From: Thermococcus sp. Bubb.Bath
GTDB taxonomy: Archaea; Methanobacteriota_B; Thermococci; Thermococcales; Thermococcaceae
Length of the DNA stretch: 64,000 nt
Direction of reading: 5' to 3'
Assembly (NCBI RefSeq): GCF_012027595.1
Contig: NZ_SNUR01000001.1
Location: forward strand, 434,001 to 498,000
The notes beneath the pieces are model-generated. The model saw only the letters and a program-made list of their open reading frames with translations, was not told where the DNA came from and did not search any database. The stretch's first letter is position 1. Each line of letters opens with the position of its first letter. Positions 1-8,236 of the stretch are shown one piece after another. The position numbers were made by a program, and so were the translations under genes.

Positions 1-22
1 TAACTCCAGCACCACCGCGGCT

Positions 23-34
23 AAGATTTTTAAG
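23..34 (+). promoter_or_regulatory. Promoter (TATA box) of valS
   Basis: An AT-rich TATA-like element (aagatttttaag) sits about 55 bases before the valS start in otherwise GC-rich sequence. This predicts transcription starting near 55-60 and a short leader containing the ribosome site. It is assigned by pattern only. Confidence 0.5.
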
Positions 35-84
35 CCACCCTTCTGAGGGTATCTCATCTTCAAAAAACCGAAAAGGTGATGCCC

Positions 85-2751
85 ATGCTTCCTAAAACCT
101 ACAACCCCAACGAGATTGAGCCGAAATGGCAGAAGTTCTGGCTGGACGAACGGATTTATAAATACGAGCTGGACGAAAAGAGGCCGAGCTACGCTATAGA
201 CACTCCCCCACCGTTCACGAGCGGAACGCTGCACCTCGGTCACGTGCTCAGCCACACCTGGATCGACATCGTGGCCCGCTACAAGAGGATGACCGGTTAC
301 AACGTGCTCTTCCCGCAGGGCTTTGACAACCACGGCCTCCCGACCGAGCTTAAGGTCGAGAAGGAGTTCGGCATAAGCAAGGACCAGCCAGAGAAGTTCC
401 TCCAGAAGTGTATAGAGTGGACCTGGCAGGCCATAGAAGCTATGAGAAATCAGTTCATAAGGATAGGCTACTCCGCCGACTGGGAGCTGGAGTACCACAC
501 GATGGACGACTGGTATAAGGCGGCAGTTCAAAAGTCCCTCATCGAGTTCTACAAGAAGGGAATGCTCTACCGCGACGAGCATCCAGTTTACTGGTGCCCG
601 CGCTGCAGGACGAGTTTGGCGAAGGCCGAAGTAGGTTACGTTGAGGAAGATGGCTTCCTCTACTACATCAAGCTCCCGCTCGCCGATGGAAGCGGCCACG
701 TGCCTATAGCCACCACCAGGCCGGAACTCATGCCCGCCTGTGTTGCGGTCTTTGTCCACCCCGAGGACGAGCGCTACAAAGATGTGGTCGGCAAGAAGGT
801 GAAGCTCCCAATATTCGAGAGGGAAGTGCCAGTTATAGCCGACGGGGACGTTGACCCCGAGTTCGGAACCGGTGCCGTTTACAACTGTACCTACGGCGAC
901 GAGCAGGACGTCGTCTGGCAGAAGCGCTACAACCTTCCGGTCATCATAGCCATAAACGAAGACGGGACAATGAACGAGAACGCCGGGCCATACAAGGGGC
1001 TCAAGACCGAGGAAGCCAGAAAGAAGATCGCCGAAGACCTTGAGAAGATGGGCCTCCTCTACGACAGGAAGAAGATACACCACAGGGTTCTCCGTCACAC
1101 CGAGAGGAGCTCCTGTATGGCCCCGATTGAGCTCCTGCCCAGGAAACAGTGGTTCATCAAGGTGAAGGACTTCACCGACGAGATAGTTAAAGTGGCTGAG
1201 AAAATCAACTGGTATCCGCCAGACATGTTCCTCCGCCTCAAAGACTGGGCGGAGTCAATGGACTGGGACTGGGTTATAAGCAGGCAGAGGGTTTTCGGAA
1301 CGCCCATCCCGTTCTGGGTCTGCGATAACGGTGAGGTAATCCTGCCGAACGAGGAAGATTTACCGGTCGACCCGCGCTTTGACAGGCCGCCGAGGAAGTG
1401 CTCGGACGGAAGTGAGCCGAAGCCGGTAACTGACGTCCTCGACTGCTGGGTGGATTCGAGTATGAGCGCCCTCATGATAAGCCGCTGGTACGACGCGATC
1501 AGAGGAGACGAGGAAGGCAAGCGCTGGTTCGAGCACAACTTCCCGACAGCACTCAGGCCCCAGGGAACGGACATCATAAGGACGTGGGCGTTCTACACAA
1601 TATTCCGGACGTGGGTCCTCACCGGCGAGAAGCCCTGGGATGACATCCTAATCAACGGTATGGTGGCCGGACCAGACGGAAGGAAGATGAGCAAGAGCTA
1701 CGGCAACGTGGTTGCTCCCGATGAGGTTATACCAAAGTACGGCGCCGACGCTCTCAGGCTCTGGACAGCTTTGGCACCGCCCGGGGAGGACCACCCGTTC
1801 AAGTGGGAGACAGTTGATTACAACTACCGCTTCCTTCAGAAGGTCTGGAACATCTACCGCTTCGCCGAGAGACATCTCGAGGGCTTTGATCCTGCTAATG
1901 CGCCGGAGGAGCTTGAGCCTCTAGACCGCTGGATACTCAGCAGGCTCCACCGCCTGATTAAGTTCGCAACTGAAGAAATGGAGAAGTACCGCTTCAACCT
2001 GCTCACCAGGGAACTGATAAACTTCGTCTGGCACGAGGTTGCGGACGACTACATTGAGATGATCAAGTACAGGCTCTACGGGGACGACGGGGAGAGCAAG
2101 CTCAGGGCCAAAGCTGCCCTCTACGAGCTGCTCTACAACGTGATGCTCCTGCTCGCCCCGCTCACGCCGCACATCACAGAGGAGCTCTACCAGGAGATGT
2201 TCAAGGAGCACGTCGGTGCCAAGAGCGTCCACCTACTCGAATGGCCAAAGTACGACCAGGGCAGGATAGACGAAGAGGCCGAGAAGCTCGGAGAGCTGGC
2301 GAGGGAGATAGTCGGCGTCATGAGGCGCTACAAGAACGGCCACGGCCTGTCGCTCAACGCCAAGCTCAAGCACGTTGCCATCTACGCCACAGATTCTTAC
2401 GAGAAGCTCAAAACCATAGAGAAGGGCATCGCGGGAACCATGAACATCGAGAAGCTCGAGATCATCGGGGGCGAACCTGAGCTTGAGGAGCGCATCACCG
2501 AGATAAAGCCGAACTTCAAGACCGTCGGGCCGAAGTATGGAAAGCTCGTGCCGAAGATCACCGCTTACCTCAAGGAGAACGCGGAAGAGGTTGCAAAGGC
2601 CCTCAAGGAGGGCGGAAAGGTCGAGTTCGAGGTCGATGGTCAGAAGGTCGAGCTGACGAAGGACGACATCGTGCTCAGAAAAGCCGTCTTCAGCGAGGGA
2701 GAAGAGGTCGAGACGGCGGTTGTTGGGGATGCGGTAGTGCTCTTCTTCTGA
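85..2751 (+). CDS. valS: Valyl-tRNA synthetase
   Basis: Class I aminoacyl-tRNA synthetase that charges tRNA-Val in the cytoplasm. Its 888 residues match the usual archaeal length. The HIGH-type signature appears as TLHLGHVLS near residue 50 and the KMSKS signature as GRKMSKSYGN near residue 535, with a zinc-knuckle-like pair of cysteines (CPRCR) near residue 175. The editing domain lies between them and a valyl anticodon-binding domain follows. The chosen ATG at 85 has the site AAGGTG six bases upstream. GTG at 76 and ATG at 79 overlap that site and are less likely. A T-run just after the stop probably ends transcription. Base composition is typical of the host. Confidence 0.97.
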   Translation: MLPKTYNPNEIEPKWQKFWLDERIYKYELDEKRPSYAIDTPPPFTSGTLHLGHVLSHTWIDIVARYKRMTGYNVLFPQGFDNHGLPTELKVEKEFGISKDQPEKFLQKCIEWTWQAIEAMRNQFIRIGYSADWELEYHTMDDWYKAAVQKSLIEFYKKGMLYRDEHPVYWCPRCRTSLAKAEVGYVEEDGFLYYIKLPLADGSGHVPIATTRPELMPACVAVFVHPEDERYKDVVGKKVKLPIFEREVPVIADGDVDPEFGTGAVYNCTYGDEQDVVWQKRYNLPVIIAINEDGTMNENAGPYKGLKTEEARKKIAEDLEKMGLLYDRKKIHHRVLRHTERSSCMAPIELLPRKQWFIKVKDFTDEIVKVAEKINWYPPDMFLRLKDWAESMDWDWVISRQRVFGTPIPFWVCDNGEVILPNEEDLPVDPRFDRPPRKCSDGSEPKPVTDVLDCWVDSSMSALMISRWYDAIRGDEEGKRWFEHNFPTALRPQGTDIIRTWAFYTIFRTWVLTGEKPWDDILINGMVAGPDGRKMSKSYGNVVAPDEVIPKYGADALRLWTALAPPGEDHPFKWETVDYNYRFLQKVWNIYRFAERHLEGFDPANAPEELEPLDRWILSRLHRLIKFATEEMEKYRFNLLTRELINFVWHEVADDYIEMIKYRLYGDDGESKLRAKAALYELLYNVMLLLAPLTPHITEELYQEMFKEHVGAKSVHLLEWPKYDQGRIDEEAEKLGELAREIVGVMRRYKNGHGLSLNAKLKHVAIYATDSYEKLKTIEKGIAGTMNIEKLEIIGGEPELEERITEIKPNFKTVGPKYGKLVPKITAYLKENAEEVAKALKEGGKVEFEVDGQKVELTKDDIVLRKAVFSEGEEVETAVVGDAVVLFF

Positions 2752-2796
2752 ACTTTTTATTTCATTGTCCCTTAATAGAGGATCCCATTCACCGGA

Positions 2797-2879
2797 AAGG
2801 TTATAAATCGTCTCAAAGAGCTACTTAATAGGAATATGCCCGCTGTCGTCCCTGGGGCATGTTGTCCTGGGGACGGCAG
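2797..2879 (+). promoter_or_regulatory. Promoter and strong leader hairpin before the NYN gene
   Basis: A BRE/TATA pair (ggttataaatc, about 2803-2813) predicts a transcription start near 2835. The leader then contains a ten-pair stem, 2843-2852 with 2870-2879 (CTGTCGTCCC against GGGACGGCAG, one G-U pair), around a 17-base loop that can form further GG/CC pairs. The hairpin ends 22 bases before the GTG start. It may be a regulatory leader or a small RNA; nothing in the sequence identifies a ligand. Confidence 0.45.
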
Positions 2880-2901
2880 ATAATATTGTTGGGGTGGTTT
2901 T

Positions 2902-3465
2902 GTGAATTCAGACTTGTCTTCTGAATGGTGTGCAGTTTTTATTGATGGGGGTTATCTTGCTAAAGTCCTGAAAGATGAGTTTGGTGGGACGCGCATAGAC
3001 TTTCTAAAGTTGTCTGAAGTCATATGCCCCGGGAAGCGGTTGAGGACATATTACTACAATGCCTCACCGTATCAGAGTAGCCCCCCGACCTCAGAAGAAA
3101 AGGAAAGGTACCGAAAAGCAATGCGGTTTTTCCACTCAATCGATCGGTTAGAACGTTTTGAGGTAGTTACAGGAAAGACTGTCAAGAGATATACTGCGGA
3201 GGGAAAGGAGTATTTTGCTCAAAAAGGAGTCGATGTTCAGCTTGCAGTTGATCTCGTCCGTCTTAGCTGGGCGGGCCACATAAAAATTGCTGTATTGGTA
3301 GCCGGAGATAATGACTTTGTGCCTGCTGTCAAAGCAGCAAAAGATGCAGGTGTGATAGTGAAGCTGTACTATTCACGTAAAAGCTCCTCGGATGAGCTTC
3401 TGGGTACGGTTGATGAGGCGGAAGAAATAACGGAGGATCTTATAAATCAATGTGAGTTGCACTAA
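2902..3465 (+). CDS. NYN-domain (LabA/DUF88-like) protein
   Basis: A 187-residue protein with the NYN fold of the PIN-like nuclease superfamily. The conserved acidic positions are visible as FIDGGYL near residue 13, KGVDVQLAVDL near residue 108 and VAGDNDFVPAV near residue 133. Family members are proposed metal-dependent ribonucleases; the substrate here is unknown. The start is GTG with GGGGTGG upstream. Codon use is more AT-rich than in valS or the hydrogenase-like operon, which suggests recent acquisition. The stop codon abuts a remnant of a trm10 3' end. Confidence 0.8.
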   Translation: MNSDLSSEWCAVFIDGGYLAKVLKDEFGGTRIDFLKLSEVICPGKRLRTYYYNASPYQSSPPTSEEKERYRKAMRFFHSIDRLERFEVVTGKTVKRYTAEGKEYFAQKGVDVQLAVDLVRLSWAGHIKIAVLVAGDNDFVPAVKAAKDAGVIVKLYYSRKSSSDELLGTVDEAEEITEDLINQCELH

Positions 3466-3493
3466 CAGTTGTAGCACAACATCGCGGCCTTCT
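3466..3493. repeat. Left copy of 28-base direct repeat (trm10 3'-end remnant)
   Basis: This segment matches 10698-10725 at 27 of 28 positions. Read on the minus strand it encodes the last residues of the Trm10 protein (KAAMLCYNC) followed by a TAG stop. Differences from the intact gene (Leu CTG to TTG, Cys TGC to TGT, TGA to TAG) are silent, so it looks like the end of a second, once functional trm10 allele. Confidence 0.75.
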
Positions 3494-3555
3494 CTTATAA
3501 CATTCATCCCGCTAAATTTTTACGTCACTTCGTTCACTTTATGGGGGTGTAGAAA

Positions 3556-3726
3556 TTGGAAGAGGAGATTCTCAGAAAGAGGATTGAAGAGATAGAAAGC
3601 CTCCTAAAACGCATGGAGGCGAAATACGAGGAGATGAAACGTGATAACGAGATCCTTAACAGGGCTATTAAGGAGCTGAAAATAGAGAACGAGAAGCTAA
3701 AGGGTGGGAACAATGGAAGAGAATGA
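3556..3726 (+). CDS. Small coiled-coil protein
   Basis: A 56-residue ORF starting with TTG at 3556, preceded by GGGGGTG at a seven-base spacing. The whole protein is charged and heptad-like (repeated Glu/Lys with Leu/Ile spacing), so a single coiled coil is predicted. No family is recognised. It overlaps the start of the next small coiled-coil gene by 14 bases, so the two are probably co-translated and may form a heteromeric coiled coil. Confidence 0.6.
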   Translation: MEEEILRKRIEEIESLLKRMEAKYEEMKRDNEILNRAIKELKIENEKLKGGNNGRE

Positions 3727-3940
3727 TCTAAGGCAACGACTCCTGGAACTCTCCAAGAGGGAGGCGTCCCTCAACTTCAAGATGTACGAGCTCTACGAGG
3801 AGAACATGACGCTGGCGATTAAACTTGCCGGATACATAGCCGAGAACAGGCTCCTCGGCGGGAGCTGGAACGACGAGGAGGCAAAGAGGGTGATGGACAA
3901 GTACCTCGTAAAAGAAAAAAGTGAACAGAAAAGTCAATAG
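3713..3940 (+). CDS. Small helical protein, unknown function
   Basis: A 75-residue, highly charged, predicted all-helical protein. The ATG at 3713 is chosen because GGGTGGG lies just upstream; GTG at 3704 would consume that site. It overlaps the preceding coiled-coil gene. No conserved catalytic motif is visible. It lies inside the segment bounded by the trm10-derived repeats but upstream of the riboswitch promoter, so it is not part of the hydrogenase-like operon. Confidence 0.65.
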   Translation: MEENDLRQRLLELSKREASLNFKMYELYEENMTLAIKLAGYIAENRLLGGSWNDEEAKRVMDKYLVKEKSEQKSQ

Positions 3941-3977
3941 CTCCAGAGATAATCATCGATGAACCCTTCCGTTCGCA

Positions 3978-3990
3978 AAAAGTTTAAAAG
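3978..3990 (+). promoter_or_regulatory. Promoter of the riboswitch-controlled operon
   Basis: TATA-type element (aaaagtttaaaag) followed by a predicted start near 4008-4012, which would place the folded leader at the very 5' end of the mRNA. Confidence 0.6.
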
Positions 3991-4019
3991 GGATTGGCTA
4001 TACCACCGACGGGTAAAAT

Positions 4020-4075
4020 TCCGGGCGAAGGCGTCCGCCCTAAGTGCCCTCCACGGGCTAATGACGCCTGTTCTC
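4020..4075 (+). promoter_or_regulatory. Fluoride riboswitch (crcB motif)
   Basis: The leader reproduces the fluoride riboswitch architecture segment for segment. Stem P1 is GGGCG 4023-4027 with CGCCC 4036-4040. A UAAGU joiner follows, then a GCCC/GGGC hairpin (4046-4049 with 4055-4058, loop UCCAC), a UAAU joiner, and a seven-pair pseudoknot between the P1 loop AGGCGUC (4029-4035) and GACGCCU (4063-4069). Segment lengths equal those of the structurally solved Thermotoga petrophila aptamer as I remember it. Downstream, CTCC 4075-4078 can pair with the ribosome site GGAG 4085-4088, so translational control is plausible. Recognition of the family is from established knowledge; fluoride binding here is inferred. 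Confidence 0.85.
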
Positions 4076-4097
4076 TCCAAGACTGGAGGTGACGCCA

Positions 4098-5057
4098 TTG
4101 AACCCGGAAGGAGAGGTACTTATAGGCTTAGTCCAGGTTATAGTGGTATTAGCCCTCTCACCGTTGATGGTGGGCATACTGAAGAAGGCGGAGGCAAGAA
4201 TCGAGTCGCGGAAGGGAATCAGTATCTTCCAGCCCTACTACGACCTGGCCAAGTTCTTCAGGAAGGAGACGCTCATTTCAGAGGGGGTCGGGCCGTTCTT
4301 CGTTGCGGCGCCTTTCATAGCCTTCGGCGCGATGCTCACCTTGCCGTGGGTGCTGCCGATAATCGGCAACTTTCCGAGCTGGCTCGCTCCTACGGTTGAC
4401 TTTTTCGGAGGAACGTTCATCTTCGGCCTCGCGGCGATGTCATCAATCCTAGCAACGGAAAGGACTGGGAGCTACTACACGGGCATCGGAGCAACGAGGG
4501 CCGTCAACTTCGGTGCCTTCGCGGAACCCGTCCTGATAATGGTCTTCTTCGGCGTGGCCATACTTACAGGCACGAACAACCCGTTCCTGATGAACCACAG
4601 GGTAACCGCGGAAGGCTGGTACCTCAACCCGACGCACATCCTCATAATGTCGGCCTTCTTCATGCTCCTCCTCTTCGACACCGGAAAGCTCCCCATAGAG
4701 TCCCATGGGAGCAACGAGCTCGGCATGCTCGACCAGGGGAAGGGGCTCGAGTACACTGGACCGCTCTACGCCCTCAACAGCTGGGCGGGCTACATGAAGT
4801 CCTTCATCCTCATGTCGGTCTTCCTCAACGTCTTCGCGGTTCCCTGGGGGCTCGCCACAAATGCATCCCTCTACGAGATTGCCAAAGGCACTTTCTGGCT
4901 CTTCGTGAAGATGCTCGGCCTCATCGGGGCCTTCGTGGTCGTTGAGGAGACCCTCGCGAAGATACGGCTGTTCAGGATAATCGACTACCTGTCGGCGAGC
5001 TTCCTGCTTGCCATCATGGGCGTCATAAGCTTCCTCATCGGGGGTGGTGGACTTTGA
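4098..5057 (+). CDS. Hydrogenase-related complex, NuoH/HyfC-like membrane subunit
   Basis: A 319-residue polytopic membrane protein of the NuoH/HyfC/EchB family, the subunit that couples the hydrophilic arm to ion-pumping subunits. About eight hydrophobic helices are visible, with the family loop GISIFQPYYDLAKFF near residue 38 and the acidic KLPIESHGSNELG loop near residue 200. The start is TTG at 4098, set by GGAGGTGA five bases upstream; GTG at 4089 lies inside that site. First gene of a six-gene operon whose neighbours overlap by a few bases, preceded by the fluoride riboswitch. Confidence 0.88.
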   Translation: MNPEGEVLIGLVQVIVVLALSPLMVGILKKAEARIESRKGISIFQPYYDLAKFFRKETLISEGVGPFFVAAPFIAFGAMLTLPWVLPIIGNFPSWLAPTVDFFGGTFIFGLAAMSSILATERTGSYYTGIGATRAVNFGAFAEPVLIMVFFGVAILTGTNNPFLMNHRVTAEGWYLNPTHILIMSAFFMLLLFDTGKLPIESHGSNELGMLDQGKGLEYTGPLYALNSWAGYMKSFILMSVFLNVFAVPWGLATNASLYEIAKGTFWLFVKMLGLIGAFVVVEETLAKIRLFRIIDYLSASFLLAIMGVISFLIGGGGL

Positions 5058-5680
5058 TTAGCGTAACCACCGAAGTAATAAACCTGCTCGGCGTCACGGT
5101 GCTCCTCGTGGCGTTCCTCCTCCTAACGGAGTCCTACATGCACTCGCTTGTAAGGCTCGTGGCGTTCCAGTCGCTCCTCATAGGCACTATCCTGGCGATA
5201 ATCGGCTGGGAAAAGGCCATCCCCGAGATGGTAATCCTGGCTGGCGTGACGATAGCCTTTAGGACGCTCTTAATCCCCTGGATTCTCTGGAAGGACGTGG
5301 GAAGGGACTACATCTGGCGCAACAGGGAAATCAGGACGACGCACCACGCAATCGTCGTGGGGCTGATAGTTGCCGTCCTCGCTTACTTCCTCTACGTGCC
5401 CGTTTACAGGGTTACCAGGAACTGGAGCGGAGTCATACCCTTCATACTTCTCTTCCTGAGCCTCCTCATCATAGCAGACAGGAGAAACTCACTGGCCCAG
5501 ATAATCGGCTACGTCAGCGAGGAGAACGCCCTCCTCTACTTCGCGGCTATGCTGACGCCGATGCCCCTTATACTTGAGTTCGGCATACTGCTGGATATAA
5601 TAGCCTTCGTCCTCCTGGCGGTCATCGTAGGAGCGGAGAAGCGCTACGGTCCGCTGGAACTGGAGGAGCTCACGGGGTGA
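5054..5680 (+). CDS. Hydrogenase-related complex, HyfE-like membrane subunit
   Basis: A 208-residue protein with about six hydrophobic helices, of the HyfE type (its C-terminal half resembles NuoK). A TTG start overlaps the previous stop (TTGA), with GGGGTGGTGG upstream. Acidic residues within helices (for example SEENALLYF near residue 154) are as expected for an ion-path subunit. Position between HyfC-like and HyfF-like genes follows Hyf/Hyc-type gene order. Function in this complex is inferred from family and context. Confidence 0.82.
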   Translation: MISVTTEVINLLGVTVLLVAFLLLTESYMHSLVRLVAFQSLLIGTILAIIGWEKAIPEMVILAGVTIAFRTLLIPWILWKDVGRDYIWRNREIRTTHHAIVVGLIVAVLAYFLYVPVYRVTRNWSGVIPFILLFLSLLIIADRRNSLAQIIGYVSEENALLYFAAMLTPMPLILEFGILLDIIAFVLLAVIVGAEKRYGPLELEELTG

Positions 5681-5684
5681 TAAC

Positions 5685-7034
5685 ATGGAGGCGGCAATCT
5701 ACCTCTTAATACTTCCGTTGGCGGCCTCTCTCCTGGCGCTCGCCTCAGAGAGGCTCGCCCGGCTTATAACCCCAGCCTTTACCTTCGCCACCGGGGTCCT
5801 GGCAACGGCCATGCTTTGGAAAGGTTACACTATATCAACGCAGAACTTGTACGCGGACTGGTACTCCCTCATCATAGTGAACATAGTGAGCTGGGTGTAC
5901 TTCTTCGCTTCACTTGCATCGCTTTATTACACGAAGGGCATTGAGAGGCCCTTCTTTGACCTCCGCTACTACTGGAGCTTCCTTTCGCTCTTCGCTTTCA
6001 CCATGCTCTTCACGGCCCTCGTTTCCAACCTCGGCTGGATGTGGATAGGACTTGAGGGGACGACCGTCGTCAGCGCGCTCCTGATTTTAACGGAGGGCGA
6101 GAGGAGGAACGTCGAGGGTGCCTGGAGGTACATGATAGTGGCATCGGCCGGCCTCGGAATAGCCTTTCTCTCCGTGGTTCTGGCTTACTCCACCTCTGGA
6201 ACCCTCGACTTTAGGGGGCTGAGCTTCACGCCGGAGGACGGTCTCCTGGTGGCCCTTCTGGCCTTAATCGGCTTTGGGACGAAGGTCGGCCTCTTTCCGA
6301 TGCACAGCTGGCTTCCAGATGCCCATGGGAGCGCTCCGTCACCGGTCAGCGCCATGCTCTCAGGAACGTTACTCCCTACGGCCCTCCTTGTCTACCTCCG
6401 CATCTTTAGGGCGGGGAACAGCAGGGTAATAGCCGAGGCCACTATACTCTTCGGCGTCCTGACGCTCATCGTCGCCTCCCTGCTGATGGCGTCTCAGAGG
6501 TTCATCAAGCGCCTCCTCGCTTACTCGAGCATGGACATGATGGGGGTAGCCACCACGGGAATCGGGCTTTCCTACTACCACCCCTCCCTACTCAGGCTGG
6601 TCTTCGTTTTGCTCGCCGTTCACGCCTTCTCCAAGGGGGCGCTCTTCCTTACCTCGGGGAGCCTTGTGAGAGCATACGGAACCCACGAAATTGGAGGAAT
6701 AAGGGGAGTCTTCCGCGCCTCCCCCGGTCAGGGGTTGTCGTTGGTCCTCTCGGCGCTGTCGGTCACGGGTTCACCCCCCTTCGCGACCTTCATAGCCGAG
6801 CTGGCCATCCTCGGAGTTTCCCTCTCCATCAGCTACTGGTGGGCGTTCTTCGTGGGAACGGGATTACTGCTCTCGTTCCTCGCCCTCAACTGGCACTCCG
6901 CGAGGATGGCCTTCGGCGATGGGGAAGGAGTCTCCCTCGACTCTGGTCTCGTTCCCCTCACGATGACCCTCGTCTCCCTGGGAATCAGCGTATACGCGTG
7001 GTATCTCGTCCTCACAGGGGGTCTGGTAGCATGA
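5685..7034 (+). CDS. Hydrogenase-related complex, HyfF/NuoN-like antiporter subunit
   Basis: A 449-residue proton-translocating-type subunit of the Mrp/NuoL-M-N family with about 13-14 membrane helices. Family hallmarks are WMWIGLEGTTVVSALL near residue 118 (conserved Glu in helix 5), GFGTKVGLFPMHSWLPDAHG near residue 196 (conserved Lys) and LLAYSSMDMMG near residue 274. The ATG at 5685 follows GGGGTGATAAC. One of two such subunits in the operon, giving two candidate ion channels. Whether H+ or Na+ is moved cannot be told from sequence alone. Confidence 0.9.
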   Translation: MEAAIYLLILPLAASLLALASERLARLITPAFTFATGVLATAMLWKGYTISTQNLYADWYSLIIVNIVSWVYFFASLASLYYTKGIERPFFDLRYYWSFLSLFAFTMLFTALVSNLGWMWIGLEGTTVVSALLILTEGERRNVEGAWRYMIVASAGLGIAFLSVVLAYSTSGTLDFRGLSFTPEDGLLVALLALIGFGTKVGLFPMHSWLPDAHGSAPSPVSAMLSGTLLPTALLVYLRIFRAGNSRVIAEATILFGVLTLIVASLLMASQRFIKRLLAYSSMDMMGVATTGIGLSYYHPSLLRLVFVLLAVHAFSKGALFLTSGSLVRAYGTHEIGGIRGVFRASPGQGLSLVLSALSVTGSPPFATFIAELAILGVSLSISYWWAFFVGTGLLLSFLALNWHSARMAFGDGEGVSLDSGLVPLTMTLVSLGISVYAWYLVLTGGLVA

Positions 7035-8236
7035 AGGTTCTTTCAGCGGTCTTTAGGAAAAACGGAAAGTTCCTCAGTGTCTGGCTCGACTACGAAACCG
7101 GGAGGGCAGAGTTAGAATACACGGACAAACTCCCTGACAGGAAGATAGCGCCGGCGTTAATCAGCGATACCAGCCCGTACATCACCATCCCTCCTGGAAG
7201 CAACGCCGTTCCGCTCACCTTCGGTCCCGCCGCCGGAGGTCTCGGTCAGGCCGGGGCGTTTGAGATACTCACCTACGGCGAGAGGATAGTCTCCATACGG
7301 CCCGTCTACGGCTACAAGAGGAGGGGCATCGAGGAGAGACTATTGAACCGCCCCATTGAAGAATCCGTAGTTGTCCTTGAGAGGGCAACGGGGAACTTCT
7401 CTTTAGCCTACACCTACGCCCTCCTTAAGGCCATTGAGGAAAATCCAGACGAGGAGGTGTGGGAAGTCAGGAAGGCCCTCCTGGAGATTGAGAGGCTTTA
7501 CAACCACTTCAACGCAATACACAAGCTGGCAGGGGCGGCCTCACAGAAGGTCGCGACAATGCACTTCCACGCGCTTGAGGAGGACGTCCTCAGGCTCCTC
7601 TCACGGCTGACGGGACATCGCTACGGCTTCAGCGCCAATAGGCCTGGGGAGGTTAGGATACTCGAACCCAAAGCCGTTGAGAGACTTGGAAAAATCCGTG
7701 AGGAGTTCCGCTCCCTCAGGGAAGAGCTCCTTGAGAGTAAGATATTCATCGACCGTCTCCACAACACCTGCAGGCTGAGCAGGGAGGACATAATCGAGCT
7801 TGACGCGGTTGGAATAGCGGCACGCGGCTCAGGAATAGCGAGGGACGTCAGGAGCTTCGACAGGTACTACTCATACAAACCCGTTACCTGCGAAGAGGGC
7901 GACGCTTTAGCCAGGATGATGGTAAGGCTGGAGGAGATAGAGCGCTCCTTTGAGATAATCGACTCCGTTGACGTCAAAGCCGTTCGCTCCGACCCGTCGG
8001 TTAAGGAAGGCCTCAACCTCGGGGTTGCAGAGGCGGCCCACGGGGACGTGCTCACGCTGGTCGAGGTGAAGGATGGGAGAATCTCGTGGATTGGCCTCAG
8101 GGGTGCTTCGAGGGTGAACTACATCGCGTTCTCCAGGGGTATAACCGGAAACATCTTCACGGACTTTCCCTTTGGCTTAGAGAGCTTCGGGCTGAACTTC
8201 GCCGATGCAGACCTCTGGCAGGGGGGTGTGGAGTGA
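7031..8236 (+). CDS. Hydrogenase-related complex, large-subunit-like protein without Ni-Fe cysteines
   Basis: A 401-residue protein resembling HyfG/NuoD large subunits: an N-terminal NuoC-like part, then the large-subunit core with RPVYGYKRRGIEE near residue 97 and IERLYNHFNAI near residue 156. Where [NiFe] hydrogenases have the first CxxC pair, this protein reads ERATGNFS, and the C-terminal DPCxxC motif is replaced by a short end with no cysteine. It therefore cannot bind a Ni-Fe centre in the known way. This matches the energy-converting hydrogenase-related (Ehr) group. ATG at 7031 overlaps the previous stop. Confidence 0.85.
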   Translation: MKVLSAVFRKNGKFLSVWLDYETGRAELEYTDKLPDRKIAPALISDTSPYITIPPGSNAVPLTFGPAAGGLGQAGAFEILTYGERIVSIRPVYGYKRRGIEERLLNRPIEESVVVLERATGNFSLAYTYALLKAIEENPDEEVWEVRKALLEIERLYNHFNAIHKLAGAASQKVATMHFHALEEDVLRLLSRLTGHRYGFSANRPGEVRILEPKAVERLGKIREEFRSLREELLESKIFIDRLHNTCRLSREDIIELDAVGIAARGSGIARDVRSFDRYYSYKPVTCEEGDALARMMVRLEEIERSFEIIDSVDVKAVRSDPSVKEGLNLGVAEAAHGDVLTLVEVKDGRISWIGLRGASRVNYIAFSRGITGNIFTDFPFGLESFGLNFADADLWQGGVE

